DNA of 64,000 nucleotides from Tanypteryx hageni (taxonomy: Eukaryota; Arthropoda; Insecta; Odonata; Petaluridae), in contig CM054114.1 of NCBI GenBank assembly GCA_028673005.1, positions 11,935,108 to 11,999,107 of the forward strand, in the 5' to 3' direction. Below the pieces are notes generated by a model, which made no database searches, was not told where the DNA came from, and worked only from the letters and a program-made list of their open reading frames with translations. This document shows positions 24,011 through 35,501 of this stretch, piece after piece. Each line of letters opens with the position of its first letter. The first letter of the stretch is position 1. Both the position numbers and the translations under genes were made by a program.

Positions 24011-27000
24011 TCTTTCATAAATAGTTGTAAATTCTCCCGCAATTATCTAAAGACTCTTCAAGAGCGGCGCCACAATCGAGCATTACACTTGACACATAAC
24101 CAAGCAAATTATATAGGGTTGATGTATTGCTTCGTTACATTTGGCGTTAGATGTAGATTCGCCGCTTTTTTCCTGGATTGTTCTTAATCTCGTTCCGTAT
24201 TCGGAATGCAACGGCGGTCGTTTTTTACCGCTTTATGACGACCAAACGTTCATTTCGACGCACCAGCAATCTTGCGTCCAATTCGGGACGAATCGCCCTC
24301 TTGCCCCACCCGGACGCCTTATTTGCCCACGAACGACTGACTCTCTCTGTATCGCTGAGATTACTGACCTTCGCGTCTCCCGAACGCCTTGGGACAGGTC
24401 GCGTATCCTTGAGCCTTTCCCCTCCCTCTTCCCGCCCCTCCACATCTCTCCCCTCTCGCCCCCTCCCTTTCTCCTTTCACTCACTCAGCCGCAGAGGAAA
24501 AACGACTCGAGCGAAGAACGTCAGAGTTACCTCGAGGTCCTTATCGGCCAATCGTTACCTGCGATACCGCGACATAATCTGCGTTTTGGCTCCGTCCTAC
24601 CCGCCACACCTGCTCCCCACGCCGCAACTGGATCGTTGGTGCAGGTCGGGGAATTGATAATTTGTTATCCCTTTTCCTCGGAGTATTTTCCTTTGGCATT
24701 TCTCGTCTGCGAGTTTGCGCGCGTGAGAGTGAGATTGTATATGCCAGTCAAGATGCCAAGATTAAAAAAAAAATAATTTAAAAGGCGAGGAGTGTAGGAA
24801 GAGAGTGTAAATGGGAGGCCGGGAGTCGAGAAATAGGCTGGGGGATATTCTAAGCAGCGAACATAAAAAGGGGGATGGAGGAAAGCGAGGCAGAGGGGTC
24901 AACGTCGACCGGCTTTGATTTTCTTCTTCTTTTTTTATTTAAAGGTCCCTTCCTACTTAGCGAAGGAGAATATAAAGTTTATGCATCGAGGACGACTTGC
25001 GAGTTTATGGTGGGAGAGAGTGATGACGTCACGGGACCGGGCTCGTACGTAAAGTGGAGCGATAAAATGGTCGGCCGAAGTGGATGGATGGCGGAAAAAA
25101 GAAATAAAACGCGACAGATTGTCTTTGCGGCGAGGATATTTTTTTTTACGTTTTCGTATCATCGAGAATGTTTTCTAGAAGTTGCCAACATTGTGAAAAC
25201 GCGCGTGCGTATAAATTCGCCTTAGCATTCGATCCGCTATTTCCGCCGCGGCCGTAAGATGCCTATTTTGGAAGAACAATGTTTACGGCTCGCGTTTTTT
25301 ATTTTGCAGAATTTGTTTCTCCTTTGGTGAGGATTTTCTTTAACGGTCAGAAGATTCAGAGACTTTATGAAATATTCTCGAGAGTGGAGTTTAATGTCAT
25401 GCGCGTAGGTTATGATCTTGACGGAGACTTACAAAGAGCGCGAACCGCGGTTTGACTCGCCCTTATTTCTCGAAGAATTGAATACTTTTACGCGCTTTTT
25501 TATTTCTTAATTCAACTTTATATCCGCTGACAAGGTTTATTTGCTGGGCTGCTAATGCGAGAATATGCCGGAAATATTGCTTTTATTTATATTATGGAAT
25601 TTTTATGAGCTAATTGAGGACAAAGAAGTTGAATTATGCATTGATATTTGCACTAGTTTATCCGTTTGTCTGCTTATATTCCTTTAATCGGCTTCAACAT
25701 TCCCCTTGCGTGGTGCGATGACTTTTATATTCTTCGCCATTTGTAATCGGCTTGTGTCGAGACCATTTTTAAACTCATCATTTAAGTATCGGAGGGTTGT
25801 TCGCATCAATCAACCGCAAAACTCTTTCTCCGGAGCTTTTTTTATCTGAGGTTTATTGAAATAAATTTAGAAACCAGTTTGTATTGTATTTAAAAGTAAC
25901 GCTACCCCTTAAGGCAGCCGCTCCAATAAGGACATTGTTAATCTTTGCGACATGAGTATCCTAGCGACCTGCAAAGGAAACTTGGCCCATCGACTGGATT
26001 TCTGTTTAGGTTTGAGGAAATCGGATTAAACTCTTGGAGCAAGTCTCAACTCAATTATCAAAAATGATGCGCTCACGTCGCACGATAGCGCCGCCATTTC
26101 ATTGAAAAATTATGTAATAAACACCATTTAAGAAGAACCTTTATAACGCTTTATGAAACATTTCAGAATCTCATTAACTTAAATTTAATATCGACGAACT
26201 TAACCGTTTAAGTTTTCTTCTATTTCTTAAATTGACCTTCCAAATTTTGACCGACTTCACAGTGTCTCTTTTGACTGTTCTGTTATGCTGATTTCGAATC
26301 CCTGCTGTCATCTTTAATCTTTTCAAAAATTTTATTTCGTATTATGCATAACGCGCACAAATGTATGTATTTGTGTGCGGCCCTTCCTTTCGTCGCATTC
26401 AAATTTTCCATTGTCCTCGCAAATGATCTCAGGAGTCACGATAAGAATTGTTTCTCCATAAATAGAAACAAATATAGTCTAAGTAAAGTTCTTGCCGTAC
26501 ATTTATGACGTTTTTCTCATGCATGATCGCATTCGATTTAAAAGGAATAATAATAATAATTCTCTCCCAATTGCGTGCCGGGCGAATTCCTGCGAAGGTT
26601 TATCCGTGTTCTCGGATATTATTTCCGCGAAAATTTTTCCGAGAAGCTTTTCCTTTGGCCTATCTTGCGCAGTGCGTTTTTTCTGTTTTTCTCGGTTGTA
26701 AAGAAGACCAGTTTAATGCCGAAGCTCTCTTAATTTTGTATCATCTCTCGCTGGGGGATTCTGGAAAATTGTTTTCCTGAAGTAAAAACAAGCGAGGATT
26801 TCAAGGCGAACACATTATATCGAAGGAATTTTTCCGATCGGGAAGGGAGAGGGAAGGCGTTTTCCCCGTTCGACACCAAAAGCGGACGCACTGCAGAAGA
26901 TGCCTTTAGCTATCACGCGTCGTAAAATTGCTAAAATGTTGCCATTTTACAAACTCGCGTTATTGCGAAGTTGTCGATGTATCTGGAGGATTTCGGAGAG

Positions 27001-29590
27001 GGAGGGGAAGGGAGGTGGAGAGGGAAGGGAAAGGGAGGTGGAGAAGGTAGATCTTCCGCATCTACGCTGGCTGCAATGGGATACGCAATCAGATGTACCT
27101 TTTTGCATATAAATGGCCATCCGCTCCACGTCAGATTTCAAACGTATTCTCACCAATAAAACGTTTGAATTATAATATTTGGGGTTGCTCGCCGCTTGTG
27201 ACGCTGTTGATTAAAAATTTAACGGGAATGTTTATTGAAAGAATCTACGGCCGAATAAATAAGCTACTTTATATCTTTCGCTTCTCGTCTAATTACAATA
27301 AATTTCCGCCTCACTACGATCGAGAGAAAGACGAGGGGGTGGGGGGCAGAATAAAGGGAGAGGAACTCTCCTATTGGCGACCATTCCAATGCATATTTGC
27401 ATTCGTTGTTATCCCTTGAGCTCTGAAAGTACATAGCTCGTGTTCTCCAGGATAAACGGCTGTATAAACCTCGCTAGAGAAATTGGATCTCGTCCAGAAC
27501 TTATAAGAGCTTGCGATTAGACTAGCGTTATGCTCGGATGAAGTACAATGTTATAATTTTAATCGATTTTTCAAACCTGACAGAAAAATAGCTTGGAGGC
27601 ACTGCCACGCAATTATTCCATCGGAAATTCACCCCTTGTGATAATAAGTTAAACCTGGATAATTTATTAATTTTTTATTCGAATAATCACTCGACATATT
27701 TCTCACACTTGTTTCGTTTAATTGTCAGAAGGCGGTGACTTTCGGGTTATTATATCCTCTCGCGAAGTACGTTACAGTCACATGGTGTAAATTTCCCCAT
27801 TTATTTATTTATCGTAAGGTCACGAAGCGCTCTTTCGAGGAGCGATGTGAAGGAAGGCCTGCAGTCGACACGCATTTGCGGTCCGCAAGCATGCGCACTC
27901 CCTCCCCCCGCCGAATAACTGGCGAATAGAGGTGCGAATGACGATGAAATTGAGTCCGCAAGATAAAAGTTGCGTTGGTCGCCGATCTCTGCATCTCGGC
28001 CGCAAATCGTGCGTTTCCAATGATTCGCTGTTAAGTTGTCGGCGTCCACGCATCATTTAACGGCTCTTTCCTTTCTCTTTGGCGCTTTGATGTCTTCTCT
28101 TTTCGAGAGGACGGAAAGACGATCGCACTACGTGATTGATTGGCAAGAAATTCCATACAGCAAACAAAAGCACTAACAAAGAAACGGCTTACAGTGGAGA
28201 GATGAGGAATCTCAGGTGTGTTGGAACGGGAGCGTGCAAGTAGTGGGCGTGCGATCGCCTGCAAACCCTGAGTGGATGCGGGTCCTCTGGAACGATTAAT
28301 GTCAAAATTCCTTCATCTACGTCCATTATCGCGCTTTAATCTAATCGTTCGATAATATTTTTGCCCGAATCTTATCCATACAACAACCGTGTACAATATG
28401 GCACTCTACATTAACTTCTTAGCTTTAGTGAAAATTGTCCATTTATGATACGGTTTCCCTTTTTTGTCAATCGCGTGAAACTTCAGTGAATGTACCTCGA
28501 AAGGACGCGATCGTCTAAAACGTCGCCCAAGGCTCGGGCATTCCTTAAAATATTCATATTCATTAAAAATATCCAAACGAAAATCAGTGCTATATTCACA
28601 TATTTATCCTATTAAAAATTGCAAAATGTTCGACATGGCGATCTGTTTTCATGATACAACGCCACGTTGGCTGCACGTCTTCACAGCAGCGGAGATCTTC
28701 AGGATCGTTCGAAACGCAGCCAATGCACGCAGCGGCTCTAAGGTCGGACAAGATGCCGAACGATCCAGCCACTGCCAAATCGTTCGCTGAAAACCTTGTA
28801 AAATATTCACCGAACTCTACTTCGCATCTTAACTTTGTTCTTATTTGTATCTATAATTATATTTAAAAAGAACTTGAAATAGTCCCAAAGTTCGTGGATA
28901 GCGAACAGGTTGAAAAACTACAATATTGCAACACAGTTCATTGACGTTAATTTTAACTACCGTGTGGGTTGATAAATGGAAGAACTATCTGTTACATTGC
29001 GTAAGTATAAAACTGCTGATTTTTCTAAAGTAAGTAATTTCAAATCCAATTGTGATTTTTTAGCTCTCGAGCCCCTTTTGGTGTAGGTGAAATGGTACAA
29101 TATAATTGCCCGGCAAAGGGCAAAGAATCAAGCCAAACATTGTTTCCATTTTCTATAAAAGACATTTGTGAAATGTTATTGTTTGTAGATTATTAAAGAT
29201 ATTTTCTTTCGTTCCATTACGCCTACAGATTCTCATCAGCTTATAAAGAATACCTGAAGTTCAACTTTTCGCTACATTCTATCCAGCCGGACTGCTCTCG
29301 AGGTTTATTTTAGCGTCGCTCTTGCACAATGAGGCTTCGAGAGCCCCTCGGGCACGGAGAGCTTAAAATGTTGGCTCTGAGATAATACACACTTGGGATC
29401 AGATGGAGAAGGTCCGAGATATAGGAATGGGTGAATGGCGGAGTGGGCGTGGGCTCGTGATTGCAACTCTTTGAAACGTGAGCTCCGTAACCTTTACTTG
29501 GCGAATCTTCTCTCTCTCGCTCTCCCTACACCTCTTACATCCTTTTTATTCTATTTCCTTCACTCTCTCTCTCTCTGTCTTATACATGTC
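24011..29590. other. CpG-containing unique DNA, no exon recognised
   Basis: The longest stretch free of recognised repeats in the left half. It is richer in CpG than the repeats around it, with pyrimidine- or purine-rich tracts at about 24415-24480 and 26990-27050. Open frames at 24141-24776, 24875-25225 and 27093-27419 have several equally long overlapping rivals on both strands and no recognisable domain. It could be promoter-proximal, intronic or enhancer DNA of a gene outside the window; nothing shows which. Confidence 0.4.
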
Positions 29591-29596
29591 TAAAGG

Positions 29597-29675
29597 CAGT
29601 GTATTTCAAAGTACTCGTCGCGACCCAGTAATGGGTCGCAAACCCCTTAAGGAAAAGTGCGCAGTCGATGAATAG
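29597..29675 (+). mobile_element. hAT left-end fragment
   Basis: 'cagtgtatttcaaagt' resembles the widespread CAGTGTTTCTCAAAGT-type hAT terminus and is followed by 'cgcgaccca...tgggtcgc'. It stops where the SINE begins; no right end. Confidence 0.45.
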
Positions 29676-29811
29676 CCAGGTGTGGCGGTGGCGTAGTGGT
29701 TAGACGCAGTGGTTACCAACCTTTTTGTAGGCGCGGCACTCTTTCAAAGATAAACAGAATTTCACGGCACCCCAGCCTTCAAACAAGGTTTTTATATTTT
29801 CACAAACGAGT

Positions 29812-30820
29812 ATTAAAACTAGGGTTGCCAACTGACCGGTTTTCGACCGGTCAGGTTTTTATGGTAAACGGCCGGTCGCCGGTCAGCGTACCTGACCGGT
29901 ACCTAAAACCGGTGAAAACATGATTTCAAACAAAAGTAAAGAAATGTTCCTATTTGGTATGTTGCCAATACAGTGTTTGTCACTTAAAGGCGCATGTAAA
30001 CAGCGCTCCGAGAGCTGCGCTCGCTGTTTGTACTTTCGGTACTTGCGCAATTTCGCTTTGTATCTATTTGAAGCGTGATTTGAAGGTTGACCTACGAAAC
30101 GACTGCTTAATGTAGACCGGCCTTAGGACTGGTAAGGTTTGTTTATTTCTTATAGTATATGCGGCTCCTTCAAGTACTGAAGACATAAATGTATATATTA
30201 TGTGACATATAATTCTCTTTCATATTTATAATCATTTTATTTATTTATTTTTCCTTTTTAAAGACCATAACATGATTTCTGAAGATAATGATATTACTCA
30301 AACTCCACCAACACCAAGAAAAAAACAAAAATCAAGAAATTGTTCATTTCATAATAAATGGTTGGAATTGCCAGAATTTAAGGATTGGCTCCAAGCTATT
30401 CCAGCCGACACCAATCGAGCTAAATGTAAGTTGTGTAATTTGCAATTTCTTGTAAAATTTGATGGATTGAAAGCTTTCAAACATCACAATGAAACAAAGA
30501 AACACAAGGCGCATATTGCTGCATCCAAACAAAATAATATTGTTTCCAATTATTTTGTGATGAGAAATACTTTTGAAGAAGATGATGTAGTAGCAACAGA
30601 ATTATCATTGATTTATCATGGTGTTAAACATCTCCATAGCTTTTTATCGATGGATTGCGAAAATATATTACTTATTAAACATTTTCCGGACTCGGATATT
30701 AGCAAAAAAATTAGATAAGACGTGAAACTTTAATAGTTACTACCATCCTCCCCCCTCCCCCGATCCGCATATGTACGGCCGGTCAGACCATTTTGAAAAG
30801 TTGGCAACCCTAATTAAAAC
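29812..30820 (+). mobile_element. Inner hAT element with perfect ends and target duplication
   Basis: The body is 29820-30812 (993 bp). The terminal inverted repeat 'tagggttgccaact' is perfect over 14 bp. The 8-bp duplication 'attaaaac' is identical at 29812-29819 and 30813-30820. Subterminal 'gaccgg/ccggtc' motifs occur at least six times within the first ~110 bp and again near the right end, as expected for transposase binding sites. It carries the BED zinc-finger frame at 30272-30718. Confidence 0.93.
30272..30718 (+). CDS. BED-type zinc-finger protein, N-terminal part of a hAT transposase
   Basis: 148 codons, uninterrupted, starting at an ATG about 450 bp inside the hAT element. A Lys/Arg-rich segment (16-22) may act in nuclear import. 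A BED-like zinc finger follows: Cys52-x2-Cys55 with His72 and His78 as ligands, preceded by Trp30 and Trp39 in the usual aromatic positions. The segment after about residue 105 (TELSLIYHGVKHLHSF, then FPDSDISKKI) resembles the start of the region that follows BED fingers in some hAT-like proteins; this is recollection, not a search. The frame ends just after that, so no catalytic DDE core is encoded. It is either a truncated transposase remnant or a small DNA-binding protein able to occupy element ends. A single-exon product is plausible; expression is unknown. Confidence 0.7.
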   Translation: MISEDNDITQTPPTPRKKQKSRNCSFHNKWLELPEFKDWLQAIPADTNRAKCKLCNLQFLVKFDGLKAFKHHNETKKHKAHIAASKQNNIVSNYFVMRNTFEEDDVVATELSLIYHGVKHLHSFLSMDCENILLIKHFPDSDISKKIR

Positions 30821-31262
30821 CTTTGGACATAACCATTTGTTGGTATCACACCATAATAAATGTATTCTAGGTAAAATTAATGTCCTAGTTACCTGTGAAC
30901 ACATCCAAATCGTTCATCTATTTAGAGAACCAATTTTATCGCGACACCCCTAAAATCAGCCGCGGCACCCAGGTTGAGAACCACCGGGTAAGAGTGCTGG
31001 CCTTCCATGCAGCGGTACCAGGTTCGAATCCGGCGGAGGTCGAATTCTTCCACCTGGGATCGTCCCGTCCCTTACTTGTGTGATTTGCGGAGACCACGCA
31101 AGTCGACGCTCCGTCCTTCCGAAGCGATGTTAAGCAGTTGGCCCTTGGTGATTTTCGTGAGAGATTGATTGGCCATACAAACAAACAGACATCGACGAAT
31201 AACCAGTCGAAATATATCGAAAATGATAGAGAACGAAATGATCCTATCGCCACAACCTTTTA

Positions 31263-32327
31263 GTATACATATATTGCTTTTTACTGCGAGGTGCTCGTGT
31301 CGGAGCATATTTTCTCCATATTGTCTTTCCTTCCACTGGATCTTGTGACAAAAAGTTTGTAAAAGGTATGCTCCTATGAATATTTAAACGCGTGAAATAT
31401 CATTTTCTCTCTACTCGCTTCGCTTCATGATACATACATCACTGTCCCTACCAAAAGCCTATCTCATTGCTATGCGAAGATCTCTCTGTCTCCTTTCTCT
31501 CACTAATATCACTTCTTTCTCATCGTGGTGACTGTCATATTCCAACCGAAGTGAACGCCTCACTAATGTTTGCGTAGCGGAAAAAAAACTTCCCTGCAGT
31601 TATCTACTTATGCGTTTCGCTCCTTTCCCACGATCCCTACTTCAATATTATATGCGCGTATTGTGTATTCTATCGGGTCGGCCTCGTTCCATCATCTTCG
31701 GCATCTCGGTCGGAGACTGATTGCTTTAGCAGACCGACGCTTTTGAAAAACCCGATTCTCCTCGGATTGGATTTATATTTTATATAACACCCTGACTCGT
31801 TCGCCTCAACTGGATGAGAGGGAGCGTTAAGTGGTCGTCAAGTGTTTTCAGTGCATAACTCCTCGCCTCTTTCTTCTTCGTTCTTCCGATGGCGCGATAG
31901 CGTTTATTCCACCAATGCGCTGCTGTTTTGGTCCCGGCGAATGGAATCCATGGCGGCCGGCTCGCTGTTTATCAGCCTTCGTTATCTACCGGGTTGCGGG
32001 TGTTGTCAGAGGCAACACGGGAACTACTAAACGAGCGGAATCGGTTCGGAATCCTTGGCGAATAGCGTGTTCGATCCCCATCGCTAGATATCTGCTTGTT
32101 AAAGAGTGCGCTGGACGCCGCAATCATACGATGGAAACATCACGTGAGAGTTTGGAGAGCGAGAGAGAGAGAGAATTCTGACAGTTAAAACGAGCAGGAT
32201 CGCGCGATATCATGCACGTCATAAATATTCCTTACCAGTTTGCTGCTTGCTGTGTCTCCCCAGGTGACGAGGTTTCAAAAAGGATCGAATCTCCACGCAA
32301 GAAAGACTATGCCAGGAAGATAACAAG
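31263..32327. other. Unique CpG-containing DNA
   Basis: No repeat relative found and no recognisable domain in the 116-codon frame at 31831-32181, which ends in a (GA)n run. No gene called. Confidence 0.4.
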
Positions 32328-33958
32328 ATGATCCAAACGGAACTTAGGATGCCTACTTTCTGTTTAATCATTTATTTAATACTTATATTGGCTTTAATAG
32401 CTTTAAAATCACCGCGGATATATAGCTCTTGGTGTTCCCAAATTTCATAATTTAGCATAATAAAATATTAAAAATACGTTCGAACAGAAAACTAAATTAA
32501 TCACGCGTATTTGTGTGGTAAAAATAACGCGTGTGTATAATGCAAGATTATAACGAATCCGAGTCGATCAATAGTCGTTGCGATGGCAACACTCTCGTAA
32601 TGAGTGATAACAAGATGGAAAAATATACTCCAAAAATGGAATACACAGAGATTTCAAAGGCGTTCTTAATGGGAAATACGTATGAAACAGTATCAAATGA
32701 ATGGGCTATTTTCGAATTTTTATCCCCCAAACTATGGTTTCGGGGACTATCTTGTAGGAAATGTAGTTCTCTGTCCAAGTAATTTTTAAATCTATACCTC
32801 ACAGATCATATAAGAGCATGGGAGAGAAATTGATGGATTTTTAATTGTTGCTTGCTGAGAGAACCGCCTTAAAGATCGATTTAAACAAAATATGCGATGT
32901 TTTGCTCGGGATTTTCTCGAACTTTTATCTCCGAAGCCATTACTCGTTATTATGTGGTCTCGTAATCTATCTTGTAGTAAATGTCCTCTATCCGAATAAT
33001 TTTTTTAAACTATACCTCACAGGTCATATAAGGGCGTGGGATAAAAAAACGTGGTTTTTAATTGTTGTTTGCCGAGAGAACCGTCTTAGAGATCGATGTA
33101 AACAAAAAATGCGGTTTTTCGCGGGATTTTCTAGAATTTCATCTCCGAAACTATAACTCGTAGTACGTGGTCTCGTGGACTTTTTTGTAGTATATGTTGT
33201 TCTCTATCCGAATAAATTTTTTAATCTATACCTTACAGATCATATAATAGCTAGGGAGAGAAAAGTTTGGTATTTCATTGTTGGTTGACGGATGCTATTT
33301 AACGAGATATGAGTATAAGTTTATTAAAGTACCTAATTACCTAAAGTGGAAGTTCTAATTGACGGATTCAATTCAAAATCACAATTGTGCGATAAATTTT
33401 AATTACGATCACTCATACTTAATCTCATTAAAATCCGTGTTGCGGTTTAGTAGATAAAAGTTACGACAGACGGACGGACGGACCAGACGTGCCCATAAAG
33501 CGTTCCGCTATTACCGCTTCGCTGGTAAACAACGCCTAAAAACTAAAAAAAAAAACGCCGGTATTTATGCGAAATTTGAAGAAATACGATTTGATAAGCA
33601 ACATTCCACGATAAAAATTTAAATTCCCATTCCTTTCCTCAGATAATAGTACAATTTCCGCACCGTTATTACGATTATAAGATATTTTAATGTGCAAGAG
33701 AAAATTACCCTGCACGATGAATTTCAGATTTCCCATGTAAATCAAATGGGAATTATTGTAGTTTCAGGAATCGAACCCGGGACTTTGTCTTCGCAACAGA
33801 AATCATCCTCGGGAGCTCGGCCCATGTAGCAAGAGATTTCCTCCAAGTGTCATGAAAATCGGTCTATTGGTTCAAAAGTTATTAGGGGGGACAGACAGAC
33901 TGACAGGCAGACACAACGACGAAACTATAAACCTATTTCCGTTCTGGAAAGTAGGCTA
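32328..33958 (-). repeat. Family A, copy 3, interrupted by about 925 bp
   Basis: The left part 32328-32613 aligns with 56465-56720. The right part 33539-33958 aligns with 56740-57127, including the reverse B-box-like 'ggaatcgaacccgggact' (33767-33784). The roughly 925-bp block between them is absent from the other copies and holds the 217-bp tandem repeat. Confidence 0.8.
32700..33290. repeat. Tandem repeat, period about 217 bp, about 2.6 copies
   Basis: The phrase 'catataa' with its context 'acctcacagatcatataa' recurs near 32800, 33020 and 33237. 'ttttaattgttg', 'gagagaaccg' and 'tatccgaataa' recur at the same spacing. Units are roughly 85% alike by eye. The repeat is inside the block inserted in family A copy 3. 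Confidence 0.75.
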
Positions 33959-34108
33959 AAAATTTACATGTGGTCGATTTTAGGGCAGTTCGATTTAGAA
34001 GTTCGTTTCTCCATTAAGACTTAGGAATTTCAGTGGAAGAAGCAAGTCTGTGAGGATAGTTATGGATTGCTGGATGCGCTGCACACCCTAAAAGCCACCA
34101 TTCCGATG

Positions 34109-34554
34109 ATTTAAACCAGCGGTGGGCAACCTTTTCTACTTTGTGGGCACGCATTGGTGGCAGTGAAGCTTTTGGTGGGCCGCATTGGAAATTTTCAATG
34201 CTTTGGCGGACTGCATTAAAGTTAAATCGGAAGTTACTTAGAGGTTCCTAGGCAACATACGAGTGAAAATCAAGTTAGGTTTTTAGGGTTAACAGTACAA
34301 TATTAAGAATCATGATGGAATCCAATCTTGGAAATGCCTTTGAGAAAAGATCAAAAACAAAATTTGGATTGAGAAATATTTATTGACGGATCTCAGTTTA
34401 ATGGTAGAATTTTAACCGGTTTCGCTAGATATAAAATAACATTTGGTGGGCAAATCAAAATAAAAATGAAAAAGTCTTGAAAACTAGGAAACGCTGGTGA
34501 TGGACCGCATGAAATTGCTAAGGAGGCCGCAGGTTGGGCGCCCCTGATTTAAAC
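34109..34554. mobile_element. hAT MITE with perfect 8-bp target duplication
   Basis: The body is 34117-34546 (430 bp). The left end is 'cagcggtgggcaacct'; the reverse complement of the right end is 'caggggcgcccaacct' (12 of 16 match). The duplication 'atttaaac' is identical at 34109-34116 and 34547-34554. 'ggtgggccgcat' and 'ggtgggcaaatc' recur internally. No coding frame. Confidence 0.9.
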
Positions 34555-35276
34555 GATAAAATGGAGATATGTATGTGAGGAATGTCTTTTTTGCGTGATA
34601 ATTATTTTTTATCCTTTTGCCTTTGTTTTGAGCGTAATTATTGAACTAACCTTCTCTCGTGTAGTCTTTCAAATCATTTTCATTTTGTAAGGGAATACAT
34701 AGTTTGAAAATTGGTCGTGATCCATTTACAAGGTCTTGTCGTAGCAGGAGAGTATGCTTCACAGTGACAACTGAACCCTTCTACGTCATCGGAGGTCCAA
34801 TCGATTAGGTCTCTGTGCCTGTGCAATACGTATTCTGAGGCTCATTTACGGTTACAGAGGCATCCTAATGCGGTTCTATTGGAAGCAGTATGTTGGACGC
34901 GGTCGGTCTCGGTTAATCTGGAATTCCTCCGCGGGGTTGATGGATGGAGATCTCTTCGCGTCTCGGCCATTTTCGCTCGTGTCCCATTACAAGAATCCGC
35001 TTTCGGTCATTAATAAACTCGTTGAGAGACGTCTTGCGATCCTTTCCTAAGAAGAATGCTTTTTAGTCGAGGATTCCGTGTACTCTAGTTACCAATCAAG
35101 GTCGGTCGGCGTTACATTGTATTCAAAAGCGACGCGCACGATTTATGCCGAGGCTGCCTTTGGTTGTTTCGCGAGGCCGATGGCGTACTATATATTTTCG
35201 ATTCTTCCTGTCTCGTTGACGCCAATGTGTCGGCGTTTATTATGCCGACGCTGCATATTAATCACTGGATGAATTA
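34555..35276. other. Unique DNA, no gene seen
   Basis: Short frames at 34868-35050 and 35078-35272 have no recognisable domain. No repeat relative found in the window. Confidence 0.4.
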
Positions 35277-35501
35277 GCCCGTTTAAAACGGGCCTTGTAA
35301 TCAAACAATATAAAAACAAATTAGACCATTTTATTATAAAATTATAGTACCTATAGTAATACTACGAAATTTGGTTGAACTGTCTGAAGAAACGGCTGAG
35401 ATATTGAGCGTTACGGACCGAATGACCAAGTGACCAAGAGAGTAAGGGTTTTATTGTTAACTGATTCTATCCTCGCGCTGTAGTCACCCGTCAAGACGGG
35501 T
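35277..35501 (-). repeat. Hairpin-bounded module related to family F copy 1
   Basis: Bounded by palindromes 'gcccgtttaaaacgggc' (35277-35293) and 'acccgtcaagacgggt' (35486-35501). The reverse complement shares 'caatatctcagccgttt' and 'gtttgattacaa' with 6325-6360, but has an extra ~85 bp between them. Confidence 0.6.

Larger units (their letters stand above)
29707..30987. mobile_element. Outer hAT MITE inserted in the SINE
   Basis: The left end is 'cagtggttaccaacc'; the reverse complement of the right end is 'cggtggttctcaacc'. Flanking 'gttagacg' (29699-29706) and 'gtaagagt' (30988-30995) look like a decayed 8-bp duplication (5 of 8). Without the inner insertion the element is about 280 bp, a typical MITE size, with no coding capacity. 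Confidence 0.75.
29679..31262 (+). mobile_element. tRNA-derived SINE split by a nested transposon
   Basis: The left part (29679-29706) carries an A-box-like 'tggcgtagtggttaga'. The right part (30988-31262) carries 'ctggccttccatgcag', a B box 'ggttcgaatcc' (31022-31032), and a tRNA-unrelated tail including 'gatgttaagcagttgg'. With the insertion ignored, the two parts form one tRNA-like head. It is interrupted exactly between the A-box and anticodon-like regions by the hAT element at 29707. Confidence 0.75.

Noticed and set aside
24141..25225. 211-codon and 116-codon frames as exons of a gene
   Set aside because: Several overlapping frames of similar length exist on both strands, with no splice-site-supported model and no domain.
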